Below are positions 29,487 through 38,376 of a DNA stretch of 64,000 bases, in pieces. The notes under the pieces are model-generated. The model was not told the origin of the DNA. It made no database searches and saw nothing but the letters and a program-made list of their open reading frames with translations. The position numbers and the translations under genes were made by a program. The DNA is from Geodermatophilus obscurus DSM 43160 (GTDB taxonomy: Bacteria; Actinomycetota; Actinomycetes; Mycobacteriales; Geodermatophilaceae), in NCBI RefSeq assembly GCF_000025345.1, contig NC_013757.1:4030001-4094000 (forward strand), in the 5' to 3' direction. Each line of letters begins with the position of its first letter. The stretch's first letter is position 1.

Positions 29487-29642
29487 GTGCTGCGACTCAT
29501 CGGCATCCTGCTGGTCGTGTGGCTGGTGGTCACCGTCGTCGGCGCGGTCCTCGAGGGGCTGTTCTGGCTGGCCGTGGTGGGCCTGCTGCTCTTCGTCGTC
29601 ACCGCCGTCATCGGCTGGAACAAGCGGGACACACGGGTCTGA
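29487..29642 (+). CDS. Small hydrophobic membrane protein
   Basis: 51 residues from GTG 29487, preceded by a GGAGG site eight bases upstream. Two membrane segments (LIGILLVVWLVVTVVGAV and FWLAVVGLLLFVVTAVI) and a short charged tail WNKRDTRV. This two-helix arrangement is common among short actinobacterial membrane proteins of unknown role. A TACGCT word near 29449 may be part of its promoter. Confidence 0.7.
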   Translation: MLRLIGILLVVWLVVTVVGAVLEGLFWLAVVGLLLFVVTAVIGWNKRDTRV

Positions 29643-29664
29643 GCACGGTCCCACGCGGCGCTGA

Positions 29665-29838
29665 CCGGCAGCGGGATCGGCGACCTCGCCGGGGAGGAAC
29701 CGGGTCGTCGCCGGGTCGACGAGCCGTGACACCGACGGCTCGTACCGGTTCGTCACCGCGGCCGCCGAGCACGACGGGACGGTGGTCGCGGCGGGCCTGC
29801 ACGAGGACGACGTCGTCGTCCTGGTGGTGCCCGCGTGA
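29665..29838 (+). pseudogene. C-terminal stub of an SMP-30/strictosidine-synthase-like protein
   Basis: The frame ending in TGA 29836-29838 reads DTDGSYRFVTAAAEHDGTVV then AAGLHEDDVVVLVVPA, like the last beta-propeller blade of SMP-30/strictosidine-synthase family proteins. It has no start codon and is cut off by a stop at 29662. The downstream GTG overlaps its stop (GTGA), which fits the end of a once-intact operon gene whose front was deleted. Confidence 0.6.
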
Positions 29839-30176
29839 GCCTGCAGATGCGGCTCGTCGCGGCGGTGCTGCGGCTGACCCGCAAGCCCCGGATGGCGACG
29901 CCCGAGCGGGCACGGCGGCGGATGGCCGAGCCGAAGACGCCGGCGCGGCCGCCCGCGCGGCTGGTGCGGCGGCACGACGTCAGCTCCCGGGACCCGTGGC
30001 TGAGCAGCGCCGGTCTGCGCGAGGCCGGGCGTGCGTGGGTCGGCGGCGACGACCCGACCGGTCCCCGGCTCAGCCCGGGCAACGGGCCGCTGGCCGGGCT
30101 CGCCCCGATGCCGCTTGTGCCGGCGCCGGAGGGCCGGGCGGCGGCCGCCGCGATCGTGCGGGAGATCGCCGGCTGA
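29835..30176 (+). pseudogene. Alpha/beta hydrolase with large internal deletions
   Basis: 113 residues in an intact frame. The first 47 (MSLQMRLVAAVLRLTRKPRM... RRHDV) match the N-terminus of an alpha/beta hydrolase-3 type esterase. The text then jumps to SRDPWLSSAGLREAGRAW...NGPLAGLAP, normally near the C-terminus, and jumps again to EGRAAAAAIVREIAG, the usual end. The nucleophile GDSAGG region and the catalytic histidine are missing, so it cannot be an active hydrolase. Recognition of the missing parts is from family knowledge. Confidence 0.65.
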
Positions 30177-30180
30177 GCGC

Positions 30181-31374
30181 CTACCCGGCCGCGGCGGGAC
30201 GCAGCGGCCGGGTGGCCCCGGCGGCGAGCAGCCCGACAGCGAGGACGACGAGCACCACGAGCAGCGCCTGCAGCACACCGGTCACCTCCGCGACGAACCC
30301 GATCAACGGCGGCCCGGCGAGGAACGCGGTGTAGGCGATCGAGCTGACCACCGACACCCGGGCGGCGGCCCGCGCCGGGTCGTCGGCGGCCGCGCTCATG
30401 CCGACCGGGAAGCCGAGCGCGGCGCCGGCGCCCCACAGCACCGCCCCGGTGAGGGCGAACGGCAGCCCGGGAGCGGTGACGAACAGCAGCAGCCCGAGCA
30501 GCGCGGTGACCCCGCCCGCGCGCAGGACGGCCACCCGCCCGAACCGGTCCAGCAGGGCGCCGCCGACCATCCGGAAGGCGGTCATCGCGGCGACGAAGAC
30601 GGCGAAGCCCACGGCGGCGGTCGACTCGGCGATGCCGTGCCCGTCGACGAGGGCGACCGCCAGCCAGTCGTTGGCGCTGCCCTCGGTGAAGGCGAACGCG
30701 AGGGTGAGGACGCCGACCAGCAGCGTGCGCGGCTCCCGCCAGGCCCGCCCGACGCCGGACCCGCCCCGGTGCGCGTCCTCCGCGGCCGGCTCGACGGGTA
30801 GGAACGAGCGAGTGGCGACCGCGACCGCGGCCAACGCGAGGACCGCCGTCAGCACCAGCTGGGCCGGCAGCGGGAAGCCCAGCGCGGCGGCGCCGGCCCC
30901 CAGCAGCGCGCCCGCAACCGTGCCGAGGCTGAAGCCGGCGTGCAGCCGTGGCATCAGGACCCGACCCAGCCGCTGCTCCACCGCCGCACCCTCGATGTTC
31001 ATCGCGACGTCCCAGCCGCCGACGCCCATGCCCACGAGGGTCAGCCCCGCTCCGGCCGCGACGACCTGACCGGCGCTCACGCCGAGGGCCAGCAGGAGCA
31101 GCCCCGCCAGCACCAGCGTCGCTCCACCGAGCACGCCGCGGGCCGGGCCGGTGCGGTGCACCACCGGCCCGGTCAGCGGCAGCGCGACCACCGAGCCGAC
31201 GGCCAGGCAGAGCAGGAGCAGGCCGAGCCCGGCCGACGACAGCCCGAGGGCGTCGCGGGCGGCCGGGACCCGGGAGATCCACGACGCGAAGGCGAACCCG
31301 TTGACCACGAAGGCCACGGCGACGGCGACGCGCGCCCGCTCGGTGGAAACGGCGGTCGAGGTCGGGCGCACCAT
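30181..31374 (-). CDS. MFS transporter
   Basis: 397 residues with about twelve membrane segments and no large loops. Features such as GVGGWDVAMNIEGAAVEQRLGR are characteristic of a family of bacterial MFS proteins related to fucose/YbjJ-type permeases. Start GTG or ATG at 31374 (MVRPTSTAV). Substrate unknown. It sits between decayed genes on both sides. Confidence 0.85.
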   Translation of the reverse strand: MVRPTSTAVSTERARVAVAVAFVVNGFAFASWISRVPAARDALGLSSAGLGLLLLCLAVGSVVALPLTGPVVHRTGPARGVLGGATLVLAGLLLLALGVSAGQVVAAGAGLTLVGMGVGGWDVAMNIEGAAVEQRLGRVLMPRLHAGFSLGTVAGALLGAGAAALGFPLPAQLVLTAVLALAAVAVATRSFLPVEPAAEDAHRGGSGVGRAWREPRTLLVGVLTLAFAFTEGSANDWLAVALVDGHGIAESTAAVGFAVFVAAMTAFRMVGGALLDRFGRVAVLRAGGVTALLGLLLFVTAPGLPFALTGAVLWGAGAALGFPVGMSAAADDPARAAARVSVVSSIAYTAFLAGPPLIGFVAEVTGVLQALLVVLVVLAVGLLAAGATRPLRPAAAG

Positions 31375-31386
31375 CAGGTCCTCTCG

Positions 31387-31773
31387 TCACGGGCGGTACC
31401 CCACTGTCCCGGAACGGTTGGACGGCCCTCCCCCCGGGGAGCCCCTCCTCCGGCCGGGCGATCCCGACCACGGGGCGGCGAGCGCCGAGCGGCTGCGCGG
31501 GCGGCGGCAGCACCTGGACTGCACACGGGTCCGGCCACGGCCGACCGAGCCGCCCGGCGAGTTGATGTACAGGTGGACGTCCCGGTGCGGGTCGTCGGCC
31601 GAGAGCAGCATCTGCGCGCAGATCTGGTTGGCGATGTCGTCGTCGACCTGGCTGCCCAGGGACACGATGCGTTCCCGCAGCAGGCAGTGGAAGACGGCGT
31701 CGTGCAGTGACGCGTGCCCGTTCCCTGCCTGCAGGTACGGGGTGTGCGCGCTGGTGGGTGTGGGAACGTCCAC
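31387..31773 (-). pseudogene. Truncated ClpP protease subunit
   Basis: From GTG 31773 (GGAAGGGG site upstream) the first 77 codons read as Clp[48 protein letters not shown]. Similarity stops abruptly at about 31543, just before the AGMAIYDTM segment, and no catalytic serine, histidine or aspartate region follows. The remaining residues to 31387 are Arg/Gly/Pro-rich and unrelated. A gene remnant, probably left by a deletion. Confidence 0.8.
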
Positions 31774-31999
31774 GGGCGACCCCTTCCGTGGACCGGTGAC
31801 CGGAGTCGAGCAACGCAAACGGCGGAAGGCGCGACCGGAATGGCGCATCCAGCTGGTCGCGCAGTTCTTGTGCTCTGGGCGAAGTGGTCCTGACCGCGCC
31901 GCTCACGCCGTCGGCAGCGCAGTGGGCAGGAACCGGTGGGCTGCTCGGCGCCGGTGGTGCAGGCTGCGGACCTGTTCCGGCACCGCGGAGGAGGACCTC

Positions 32000-32749
32000 G
32001 TGACGACCCCGCCCACCGTCCTCGTGCACGGCAACCCCGAGACCCCGGCGCTGTGGGACCCGCTCGTCGCCTCCCTGCAGCGGGACGTCGTCCGAACGGT
32101 CCCGCCCGGGTTCGGGGCACCGCTGCCCGCGGGCTTCGGCGCGACGATGTCCGACTACCGCGACTGGCTGGTCGGCGAGCTCGAGCGGATCGGCGAGCCG
32201 GTCGACCTCGTCGGCCACGACTGGGGCGGCGCCCACGTGGTCAACGTGGCGATGGCCCGTCCGGACCTGCTGCGCAGCTGGGTCAGCGACGCGATCGGCG
32301 TCTTCGACGCGGACTACGTCTGGCACGACCTGGCGCAGGGGTTGCAGCAGCCGGGCGTCGGGGAGGAGTCGGTCACGCGGATGCTGGGTGGCAGCACCGC
32401 CGACAAGGCCGCGCGGCTGGTCTCGTCCGGCTTCCCGCCGGACACCGCGGAGCAGGTGGCCGCCGGCCAGGACGAGGACATGGGCCGGGCCGTCCTGGCG
32501 CTCTACCGCTCGGCCGCCCAGCCGGCCGTGGCGGAGGCGGGCCGGTCGCTGGAGGCCGCCGCCGCCCGCCCGGGGCTGGCGCTGCTCCCCTCCGAGGACA
32601 CCTTCGTCGGCACCGACGCGCAGCGGCGTCGCGCGGCCGAGCGCGCCGGTGCCCGCGTCGAGGTGCTCGACGGTCTCGGGCACTGGTGGATGGTCGAGGA
32701 CCCGCAGCGCTCGGCCGCCGTGCTCGAGCGGTTCTGGGCCTCGCTCTGA
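32000..32749 (+). CDS. Alpha/beta hydrolase of the epoxide hydrolase/dehalogenase type
   Basis: 249 residues from GTG 32000 after GAGGAGGA. HGNPETPALW forms the oxyanion region. The nucleophile position is an aspartate, VGHDWGGAHVV, as in epoxide hydrolases and haloalkane dehalogenases. Catalytic histidine in GLGHWWMVED. The long open frame in front is non-coding. Substrate unknown. Confidence 0.88.
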   Translation: MTTPPTVLVHGNPETPALWDPLVASLQRDVVRTVPPGFGAPLPAGFGATMSDYRDWLVGELERIGEPVDLVGHDWGGAHVVNVAMARPDLLRSWVSDAIGVFDADYVWHDLAQGLQQPGVGEESVTRMLGGSTADKAARLVSSGFPPDTAEQVAAGQDEDMGRAVLALYRSAAQPAVAEAGRSLEAAAARPGLALLPSEDTFVGTDAQRRRAAERAGARVEVLDGLGHWWMVEDPQRSAAVLERFWASL

Positions 32750-32755
32750 CGCCGG

Positions 32756-33304
32756 TCAGCGCACCACGCGGAACCGCAGGCTGGTGCGTGCGCCGGCCTC
32801 CTCGACGCCGAGCTCCTCCAGCAGCAGCGGCGTGCCGTCGAACAGCCGGAGCCCGGAACCGAGGAGGACGGGCATGACGTCGACGTGCAGCTCGTCGACC
32901 AACCCCGCCGCGAGCAGCTGACGGTTCAGGTCGACGCCGCCGACCACGGTCACGTCGCGCTCCCCCGCCGCCTCGGCCGCCTGCGCGACGGCGGACTCGA
33001 CACCCTCGGTGGCGAACGTGAAGAACAGCCGCTCGTTGCGCTTGGGCTCGACCGGGGGCGGCGTGTGGGTGACGACGAGGATCGGCACCTGCAGCTCGTA
33101 GCCGTCGGCGTAACCGTCCGGATCGCCGGCCATGTCGAAGGTCCGGCGGCCCATCAGCACCGCACCGGTCCGCTCCTGCATCGCCTTCATGTAGGGCGAG
33201 TCCTGCAGCTCCGCCAGGTCCGGGTAGAGCGCGTCCGCGCTGCCGTTCGCGTCCTGCACGAAGCCGTCCAGCGACACCGTCATCCCCGCGATCACCCTGG
33301 CCAT
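32756..33304 (-). CDS. Dihydrofolate reductase-family protein (RibD C-terminal-like)
   Basis: 182 residues from ATG 33304 with a GGGAGGGG site. Starts ARVIAGMTVSLDGFVQDANG, has MGRRTFDMAGDP and VVGGVDLNRQLLAAGLVDELHVDVMPVLLG, all typical of the YwjB/RibD-like group that is common in actinobacteria. A NADPH-dependent reductase fold; the substrate is not known. Convergent with the hydrolase gene by 6 bases. The 215-base gap to the TetR gene is empty as far as I can see. Confidence 0.9.
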   Translation of the reverse strand: MARVIAGMTVSLDGFVQDANGSADALYPDLAELQDSPYMKAMQERTGAVLMGRRTFDMAGDPDGYADGYELQVPILVVTHTPPPVEPKRNERLFFTFATEGVESAVAQAAEAAGERDVTVVGGVDLNRQLLAAGLVDELHVDVMPVLLGSGLRLFDGTPLLLEELGVEEAGARTSLRFRVVR

Positions 33305-33519
33305 CGGCCCCTCCCGTCCTCGTCGTCTGCACCTGGGACCGGCCGGCCGGCCCGAACTCATCGCCCGTGGGCGGAGGAGGACGCGGGCATGCGTGCCTGC
33401 GACCGGGCCGGCCCCCCGGCCGTTCCCGCGTCTGGAGCACGGCAGGCGTGGAGCTGGTGCCCGAGGAGGTCCGGCGACCCGGCCGCGTCGTCGGACCCTC
33501 GGCCGGTGGCCGCCCGGCG

Positions 33520-34122
33520 TCAGTGCCGCTCGGGGGCATGGACCGCCAGGAGCGAGGCCGCGAGAGAGCGGGCCTGGTCCAGCGGGTTGCCCCGTGCGAG
33601 GTCGGCGATGGTCGCGTTGCGCGCCTCCCGTGCCAGCGCCCCGTCGTAGAGGAGCAGCAGTCCGGCGGCGACCTCGTCGGCGTCCTCGATGCCGGCGGCG
33701 ACAGCCAGTTCCCGCAGCCGATCGGCGAGCAGGCGGGAGTCGGCCTCCAGCCACCGCTGACCCGGGTGCCCGACCGGCAGTTCGGTGGCCGCGGCGAGGA
33801 ACGCACACCCCCGCCGGTTCCCCTCCCGGGCGCGGTGGAGCGCCACGGCGTCGAAGACCGACAGCAGGCGCTCGACGGGGTCCGTGAGCTCGGCGAGCAC
33901 CTCGTCCCATGTCTCCACCCACGCCTGGTGCCGGTCCTCCAGGTAGGCCGCCACCAGCGCGTCCTTGCCTGGGAAGTGCGCGTACAGCGTGGACGGCGAG
34001 ACGCCGGCACGGGCCAGCACGGCGTCGACCCCCGTCGCGGCGATCCCCTGCTCGTAGAACAGCTCGGCGGCCGCGGCGAGGAGCCGCTCGCGCGCCGGAC
34101 GACTCGCGGGCTGCCTGGGCAC
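33520..34122 (-). CDS. TetR-family transcriptional regulator
   Basis: 200 residues, GTG start. N-terminal TetR helix-turn-helix (residues 10-55, AAELFYEQGIAATGVDAVLARAGVSPSTLYAHFPGK). The C-terminal domain carries RGCAFLAAATELP, as in regulators of the AcrR/YxaF group. Divergent from an MFS transporter, with a double palindromic operator in the 21-base gap and transporter start region. It most likely represses itself and the transporter until a drug-like ligand binds. Confidence 0.92.
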   Translation of the reverse strand: MPRQPASRPARERLLAAAAELFYEQGIAATGVDAVLARAGVSPSTLYAHFPGKDALVAAYLEDRHQAWVETWDEVLAELTDPVERLLSVFDAVALHRAREGNRRGCAFLAAATELPVGHPGQRWLEADSRLLADRLRELAVAAGIEDADEVAAGLLLLYDGALAREARNATIADLARGNPLDQARSLAASLLAVHAPERH

Positions 34123-34132
34123 AGCGCTAGTG

Positions 34133-34162
34133 TAACGATCGTTATGTCGAAACGATCGTTAC
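34133..34162. promoter_or_regulatory. Double TetR operator
   Basis: Two copies of the palindrome AACGATCGTT at 34134-34143 and 34151-34160, 17 bases apart centre to centre, extended outward to GTAACGATCGTT and AACGATCGTTAC so the whole block is itself symmetric. It spans the gap and the first codons of the MFS gene. The arrangement fits binding of two TetR dimers on neighbouring faces. Confidence 0.85.
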
Positions 34163-35406
34163 AGTCACTCCTTCCCCATGCGCCGGCCGTACCGCTGCTC
34201 GTCCCGGCCGGGTTGTCGGTCATCGGGGCGACGTACGGCCTCGCCCGCTACGGCTACGGGCTGTACCTGCCCGAGTTCCGCAGCGCCTTCCCGCTCTCGA
34301 CCACGGGGGCCGGCGGCATCGCGTCGGGCAGCTTCGTGGCCTACTGCCTGACCGCGGCCCTCGCCGGACGCCTCGTCGTCCGCGGACGTGCCCGTCGGGC
34401 GCTGTGGCTGGCCGGCGGCAGCGCGGCGCTCGGCTCGGCGGTGGTGGCGACCGCCTGGTCGTGGCAGGTGCTCGCCGTGGGGGCCCTCGTCGCCGGGAGC
34501 GGAGCCGGCTTCGCCACCCCGGCCCTGGTGGAAGCGGTCGCGGCCACGGTGCCGGCCGAGGCCGAGCCGCGGGCGCAGGGCGTCGTCAACAGCGGGACCG
34601 GAGCCGGCATCGTCCTCGGGGGGCTGGTCGTCCTCGCGGCGCCGGGGACGTGGCGGGAGGCCTGGGCCGGCTTCGCGGTGGTGGCGCTGCTGGCCACGTG
34701 GTGGGCCGACCGCTCCACGGCGTGGCCGTCAGGACACCACCGGCCCGCACCCGGACCCGGGGGTTCCCCGGTGCGGACCCTCCGGCGTCCCCTGGCGGCT
34801 GCCGCGGTCGCGGGGGCCGGGTCGGCCTCGGTGTGGACGTTCGGCCGCGACCTGCTGACCGACGCCGGGCTCCCCTCCGCGGTCACCGGTCTGTTGTGGT
34901 GCCTGCTCGGGGCGGCCGGGCTCGTGGGTGGGCTCAGCGGCCACCTCGTGGACCGGGTCGGTGTGCGCGTCGCCTGGCCGGTGAGCGTCGGCCTCTGCGC
35001 TGCCGCGGTGCTGCTGCTCGCCGCCGCGCCCGGCTCCCTGCCGGCCTCGGCCGTGGCGCTCGCCTGCTTCGGCGCGGCCTTCGTCGCGCTCAGCGGAGTG
35101 CTCATCGCCTGGGGCGCCGACACGGCGCCGCACGCGGCAGGACAGGCAGCGGCCGTGGTCTTCATCGGGTTGACCGCAGGGCAGGCGATCGGGGCCGGCG
35201 TCCTCGGGGCGCTCGCCGGGGTCACCGGCGTCCCGGTGACGTTCGTGGTCGCGGCGGGTCTCCTCGCGGTGGCGGCCACGGCGACGTGCAGCCGCGGCGA
35301 TGGGGCAGCCCGCCGTCCCAGGGGCGGTCGAGCGGCACCGCCGGGTCCCGTACTCGAGGTGGGGATGGCCGATCCGTCCGGTCGACCGCGCGCGTCCGAC
35401 CCGTAG
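34144..35406 (+). CDS. MFS transporter (YbfB/YjiJ-like)
   Basis: 420 residues with twelve membrane segments; YGLARYGYGLYLPEFRSAF is typical of the YbfB/YjiJ group of MFS proteins. The annotated ATG 34144 lies inside the double operator and has no ribosome site, so the transcript may be leaderless or the real start lies further in. The tail after about residue 385 is Arg/Pro-rich. Probably an efflux pump controlled by the divergent TetR regulator. Confidence 0.88.
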   Translation: MSKRSLQSLLPHAPAVPLLVPAGLSVIGATYGLARYGYGLYLPEFRSAFPLSTTGAGGIASGSFVAYCLTAALAGRLVVRGRARRALWLAGGSAALGSAVVATAWSWQVLAVGALVAGSGAGFATPALVEAVAATVPAEAEPRAQGVVNSGTGAGIVLGGLVVLAAPGTWREAWAGFAVVALLATWWADRSTAWPSGHHRPAPGPGGSPVRTLRRPLAAAAVAGAGSASVWTFGRDLLTDAGLPSAVTGLLWCLLGAAGLVGGLSGHLVDRVGVRVAWPVSVGLCAAAVLLLAAAPGSLPASAVALACFGAAFVALSGVLIAWGADTAPHAAGQAAAVVFIGLTAGQAIGAGVLGALAGVTGVPVTFVVAAGLLAVAATATCSRGDGAARRPRGGRAAPPGPVLEVGMADPSGRPRASDP

Positions 35407-35633
35407 GACCTCGCCGGGTCGAGGAGGGAGAGCGGGATGCGGACCGTGGCCGGGAGGCGGCCCTCGTCGGAGCGGCCGCGGAGGGCGAGCGCGAGGCGGG
35501 GGCGTTCGTCGAGTCGGCGGGCGACCTCGTAGCAGGTGGCCAGGGCGTGCACGCAGCGCCCGCCGGAGCGAGCGCAGCCGGCCCGGTCCGGTCCGCGGGA
35601 CGCCGCCGGGAGTCGGGCGCGAGACTGCACACC

Positions 35634-36083
35634 GTGACGGACGAACGGTGGACGACGACCGAGGAGATCGCGGCCGCGCGCGAGCGGCTGGAGAACGCGA
35701 TCGAGGGCTACGAGCGACCGGCGGCCTACGCGGTCGGCCTGACCGTGGACGGCGACGCCTCGGCCGAGGAGGTCTTCCCGCGCGTCAACCGCGGCGAGAA
35801 CTTCCTGCCCGCGGTCGTGCTGGCGACGGTGTGCGGTCACGTCCGCGGGACGGCGACGTACCTCCTCGACGAGCAGCGCCTGCAGGAGGCCATCGACCTG
35901 CTGAGCCCGGCCGAGGCGTGCACCGCCTACGACCACCCCAACCTCGCCGTCTGGCGTCGGGTCCGCGCCGAGGCCGCGGACCGGCCGGGCGCACGGGTCG
36001 TCGCGGTCTTCCTCGGCGACCTGGAACCGTCACCGACGGAGGGGCGCTACGAGCGGCTGCTGCGGGAGGCCGCTGCCGGCTGA
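35634..36083 (+). CDS. Hypothetical protein
   Basis: 149 residues from GTG 35634 (TDERWTTTEEIAAARERLEN...). Soluble alpha/beta protein with no motif I recognise and a conserved-looking core (GENFLPAVVLATVCGHVRGT, YDHPNLAVWRRV). Codon use and frame look genuinely coding. The 227 bases before it (35407-35633) contain only weak open frames on both strands. Confidence 0.6.
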   Translation: MTDERWTTTEEIAAARERLENAIEGYERPAAYAVGLTVDGDASAEEVFPRVNRGENFLPAVVLATVCGHVRGTATYLLDEQRLQEAIDLLSPAEACTAYDHPNLAVWRRVRAEAADRPGARVVAVFLGDLEPSPTEGRYERLLREAAAG

Positions 36084-36108
36084 GGGTGCGTCGGGACGCT
36101 GCGAGGCG

Positions 36109-37044
36109 ATGATGTCGGCCGTGACGGACGAACAGGACGCCCTGACCGGACTGCGCGTGGCGGTGCTCGGCCCCGGCGGGGTCGGCGGCCTGCTGGCGGC
36201 CCTGCTGGCCCGCGCCGGCGCGTCGGTGACGTGCCTGGCGAGCGCGGGGACGGCGGAGCGGCTGCGGACGGCGGGCGTGCGCGTGGAGAGCGGGCACTTC
36301 GGCGACTTCACCACCCCGGTGGACGCCGCCGAACGGCTGACCACCCCGGTCGACGTCGTCCTCGTGTGCGTCAAGGCCACCCACCTGGACGACGCCCTGG
36401 AGCGCGTGCCCGCCGACGTCCTGGGCGACGCGCTGGTCGTGCCGCTGCTCAACGGCGTCGAGCACGTCGGCCTGCTGCGCCGTCGCTACCCGGAGGCCGG
36501 CGTCGTCCCGGCGACGATCCGCGTCGAGAGCACCCGCACCGAGCCGGGCGTCGTCCGGCACGGGAGTCCGTTCGTGACCGTCGACCTCGTCGCCGTGGAC
36601 GGGCTCGGGCAGCGGGTCCGGCGGCTGGCCGACGCCCTGCAGCAGGCCGGCGTCACCACGCGGGTCGGGGACGACGAGCAGGCCGCGCTGTGGGGCAAGC
36701 TGAACTTCCTGGCACCCCTGGCCCTCCTCACCACCGCGGCGCAGGCGACCGCCGGCGAGGTCCGCGAGTCCCGGCGGGAGGACCTGGTCGCGATCGTCGG
36801 CGAGGTCGCCGCCGTCGCCCGCGCCGAGGGTGCGCCCGCCGACGAGGAGCAGGTCGTCGACTTCTTCGACGGCGTCCCTGCGGGCATGCGCTCGTCGATG
36901 CAGCGGGACGCCGCCGCCGGCCGGCCGATCGAGCTCGACGCGATCGGCGGCGCGGTGGTCCGCGCGGCCACCCGGCACGGGGTCGCCGTCCCGGTCACCG
37001 CCCGCTACGTCGACGAGCTGCGGGAGCGCCACCCGGGCAGCTGA
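36109..37044 (+). CDS. 2-dehydropantoate 2-reductase-family protein (ApbA/PanE)
   Basis: 311 residues. NADP-binding start LRVAVLGPGGVGGLLAALLARAG, catalytic lysine region WGKLNFLAPLALL, and the C-terminal helical domain with SSMQRDAAAGRPIELDAIGG. The last piece is the family's substrate-binding signature. Catalyses reduction of ketopantoate (pantothenate pathway) or a related keto acid. Start could be ATG 36109, ATG 36112 or GTG 36121. The 3' end overlaps the convergent GNAT gene by 40 bases. Confidence 0.9.
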   Translation: MMSAVTDEQDALTGLRVAVLGPGGVGGLLAALLARAGASVTCLASAGTAERLRTAGVRVESGHFGDFTTPVDAAERLTTPVDVVLVCVKATHLDDALERVPADVLGDALVVPLLNGVEHVGLLRRRYPEAGVVPATIRVESTRTEPGVVRHGSPFVTVDLVAVDGLGQRVRRLADALQQAGVTTRVGDDEQAALWGKLNFLAPLALLTTAAQATAGEVRESRREDLVAIVGEVAAVARAEGAPADEEQVVDFFDGVPAGMRSSMQRDAAAGRPIELDAIGGAVVRAATRHGVAVPVTARYVDELRERHPGS

Positions 37045-37567
37045 CCGTCCTCCAGGGTCAGTGCGAACAGCACCCGGTGCAGGCCGGGCCCGTCGTGGTC
37101 GCGGTGCACCGGGACGCCGTCCACGACGCCGTCGCCGGGGACGACGGTGGAGCCGAGACCGCGGTGGAGGCGCAGCGAGGTCGTGTTGCCCGGGCTGGTC
37201 ATGCAGGACAGCCGACGGGCGCCCCGCTCCGTGACGTGCTCGGCGAAGCGGCGGTACAGCGCACCGGCCAGCCCCTGACGCTGCAGGACCGGGTCGACTC
37301 CCGCGAAGTGCACGTACCCGACCTCCGGCCGGGCCGGGGACAGGAACCCGACGAGGAAGGCGCGCAGGTCCCCGTCGGCGTCCTCGACCACCCAGCTGCT
37401 GTCGGCGAAGTGCTCGAAGAACAGCCGCGGGAGCAGCAGCGCCCGCTGACGGCTGCCGTCCGGACCGCCGAAGTCGCCCCACCAGGCGTCGAGCACCGCG
37501 AGGACGCGGCCGTGGTCGTCGGGTGCGGGTGGCGGGCCGACAGGCCCAGCGGGAGCTCCTCGGTCAC
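37005..37567 (-). pseudogene. GNAT acetyltransferase with a single-base frameshift near the start
   Basis: The body (DDHGRVLAVLDAWWGDFGG, GYVHFAGVDPVLQRQGLAGALYRRF, SPGNTTSLRLHRGLGS) is a GNAT domain. Its only good start, GTG 37567, overlaps the stop of the upstream gene but is in another frame (TEELPLGLSARHPH...). One missing C at the run 37521-37523 would join both into one protein. Alternatively translation starts at GTG 37496, losing the first strand. A real mutation or a base-calling error. Confidence 0.7.
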
Positions 37568-38183
37568 GGGACCCCCGGGGACGACGGCGCGACGTGCGCG
37601 GCCAGCCAGCGCAGGAGCGCCGGCTCGACGAGTGCGGCCAGACGGGCGTAGCCGCGGGTGGACGGGTGGTACGCGTCGCCGGCCGCGACCTCGGCGACCC
37701 ACACCGCGTCGTCCGCCAGGCCGGTGGTGTCGACGAACGGCACCGCCCGCCCGGCGCACACCCCCGCCATGCCGGCGGAGAGGTCCACGGCCCTCGCGCT
37801 TCCCCCCGCCTCCGACACCGGCGGCGGTCCGACGACCAGCGCTGCCCACCCCCGCGCGGCCGCGCCGTCGAGGACCTCGGCCAGCGCGGCCAGCGACCGT
37901 TCCCGCGAGACCCGCCGGCGCCCGTCCTCCAGCACGACGTCGTTGAGACCGACGGCGACGACCACGCCGTACCGCTCGCCGTCCTTGAGCCGCCGCTCCG
38001 TCTCGGCCGGCCAGCGCCGGGCGACGTCGACCGAGGTGTCCCGGCGCACGCCCAGGGGTAGGCGGTCAGGTCCCAGCCTGCGCCACGCGCCGCGGTCGCG
38101 ACCGGACCCACCCAGCCCGCACCGGTCGGGTCACCGACGCCCGCGGTGAACGAGTCACCGAGGACGCACACCCGGACGTCCAT
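37564..38183 (-). pseudogene. SGNH/GDSL-type hydrolase with a single-base frameshift
   Basis: From ATG 38183 the frame reads DVRVCVLGDSFTAGVGDPTGAGWVGP..., with the GDS nucleophile motif. At the C-run 38055-38058 the frame must shift by one base to continue RRDTSVDVARRWPAETERRL..., GLNDVVLE and the C-terminal catalytic AGDAYHPSTRGYARL. One extra C would restore a protein of about 206 residues. Every catalytic motif is present on one side or the other, so the lesion is recent or an error in the sequence. Confidence 0.8.
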
Positions 38184-38376
38184 CACGCCACCAGGGGACG
38201 TCGCCCTCCGGGACGGCCGCCGCGGCGTCGCGTCGCGAGGGGGCTCGCGGCGGCGCGACGGACGACGGTGGCCTCGTGGTCGTCGAGGACGACGTCCGGC
38301 CCGAACCGCAGCACACCCGGGCCGGCGCGGCGGACGCCGCGGTGCGCAGCCGACACCGCGCCGGGACCGACGGGGT

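Noticed and set aside
35407-35633. Minus-strand frame with protein-like text (VARRLDERPRLALALRGRSD)
   Set aside because: No start with a ribosome site, no recognisable family, and the frame continues antisense through the MFS gene; not enough to call a gene.
38187-38376. Minus-strand frame reading VLRFGPDVVLDDHEATVVRR
   Set aside because: Looks weakly protein-like but has no start near it and matches nothing I know; left as an unassigned gap.
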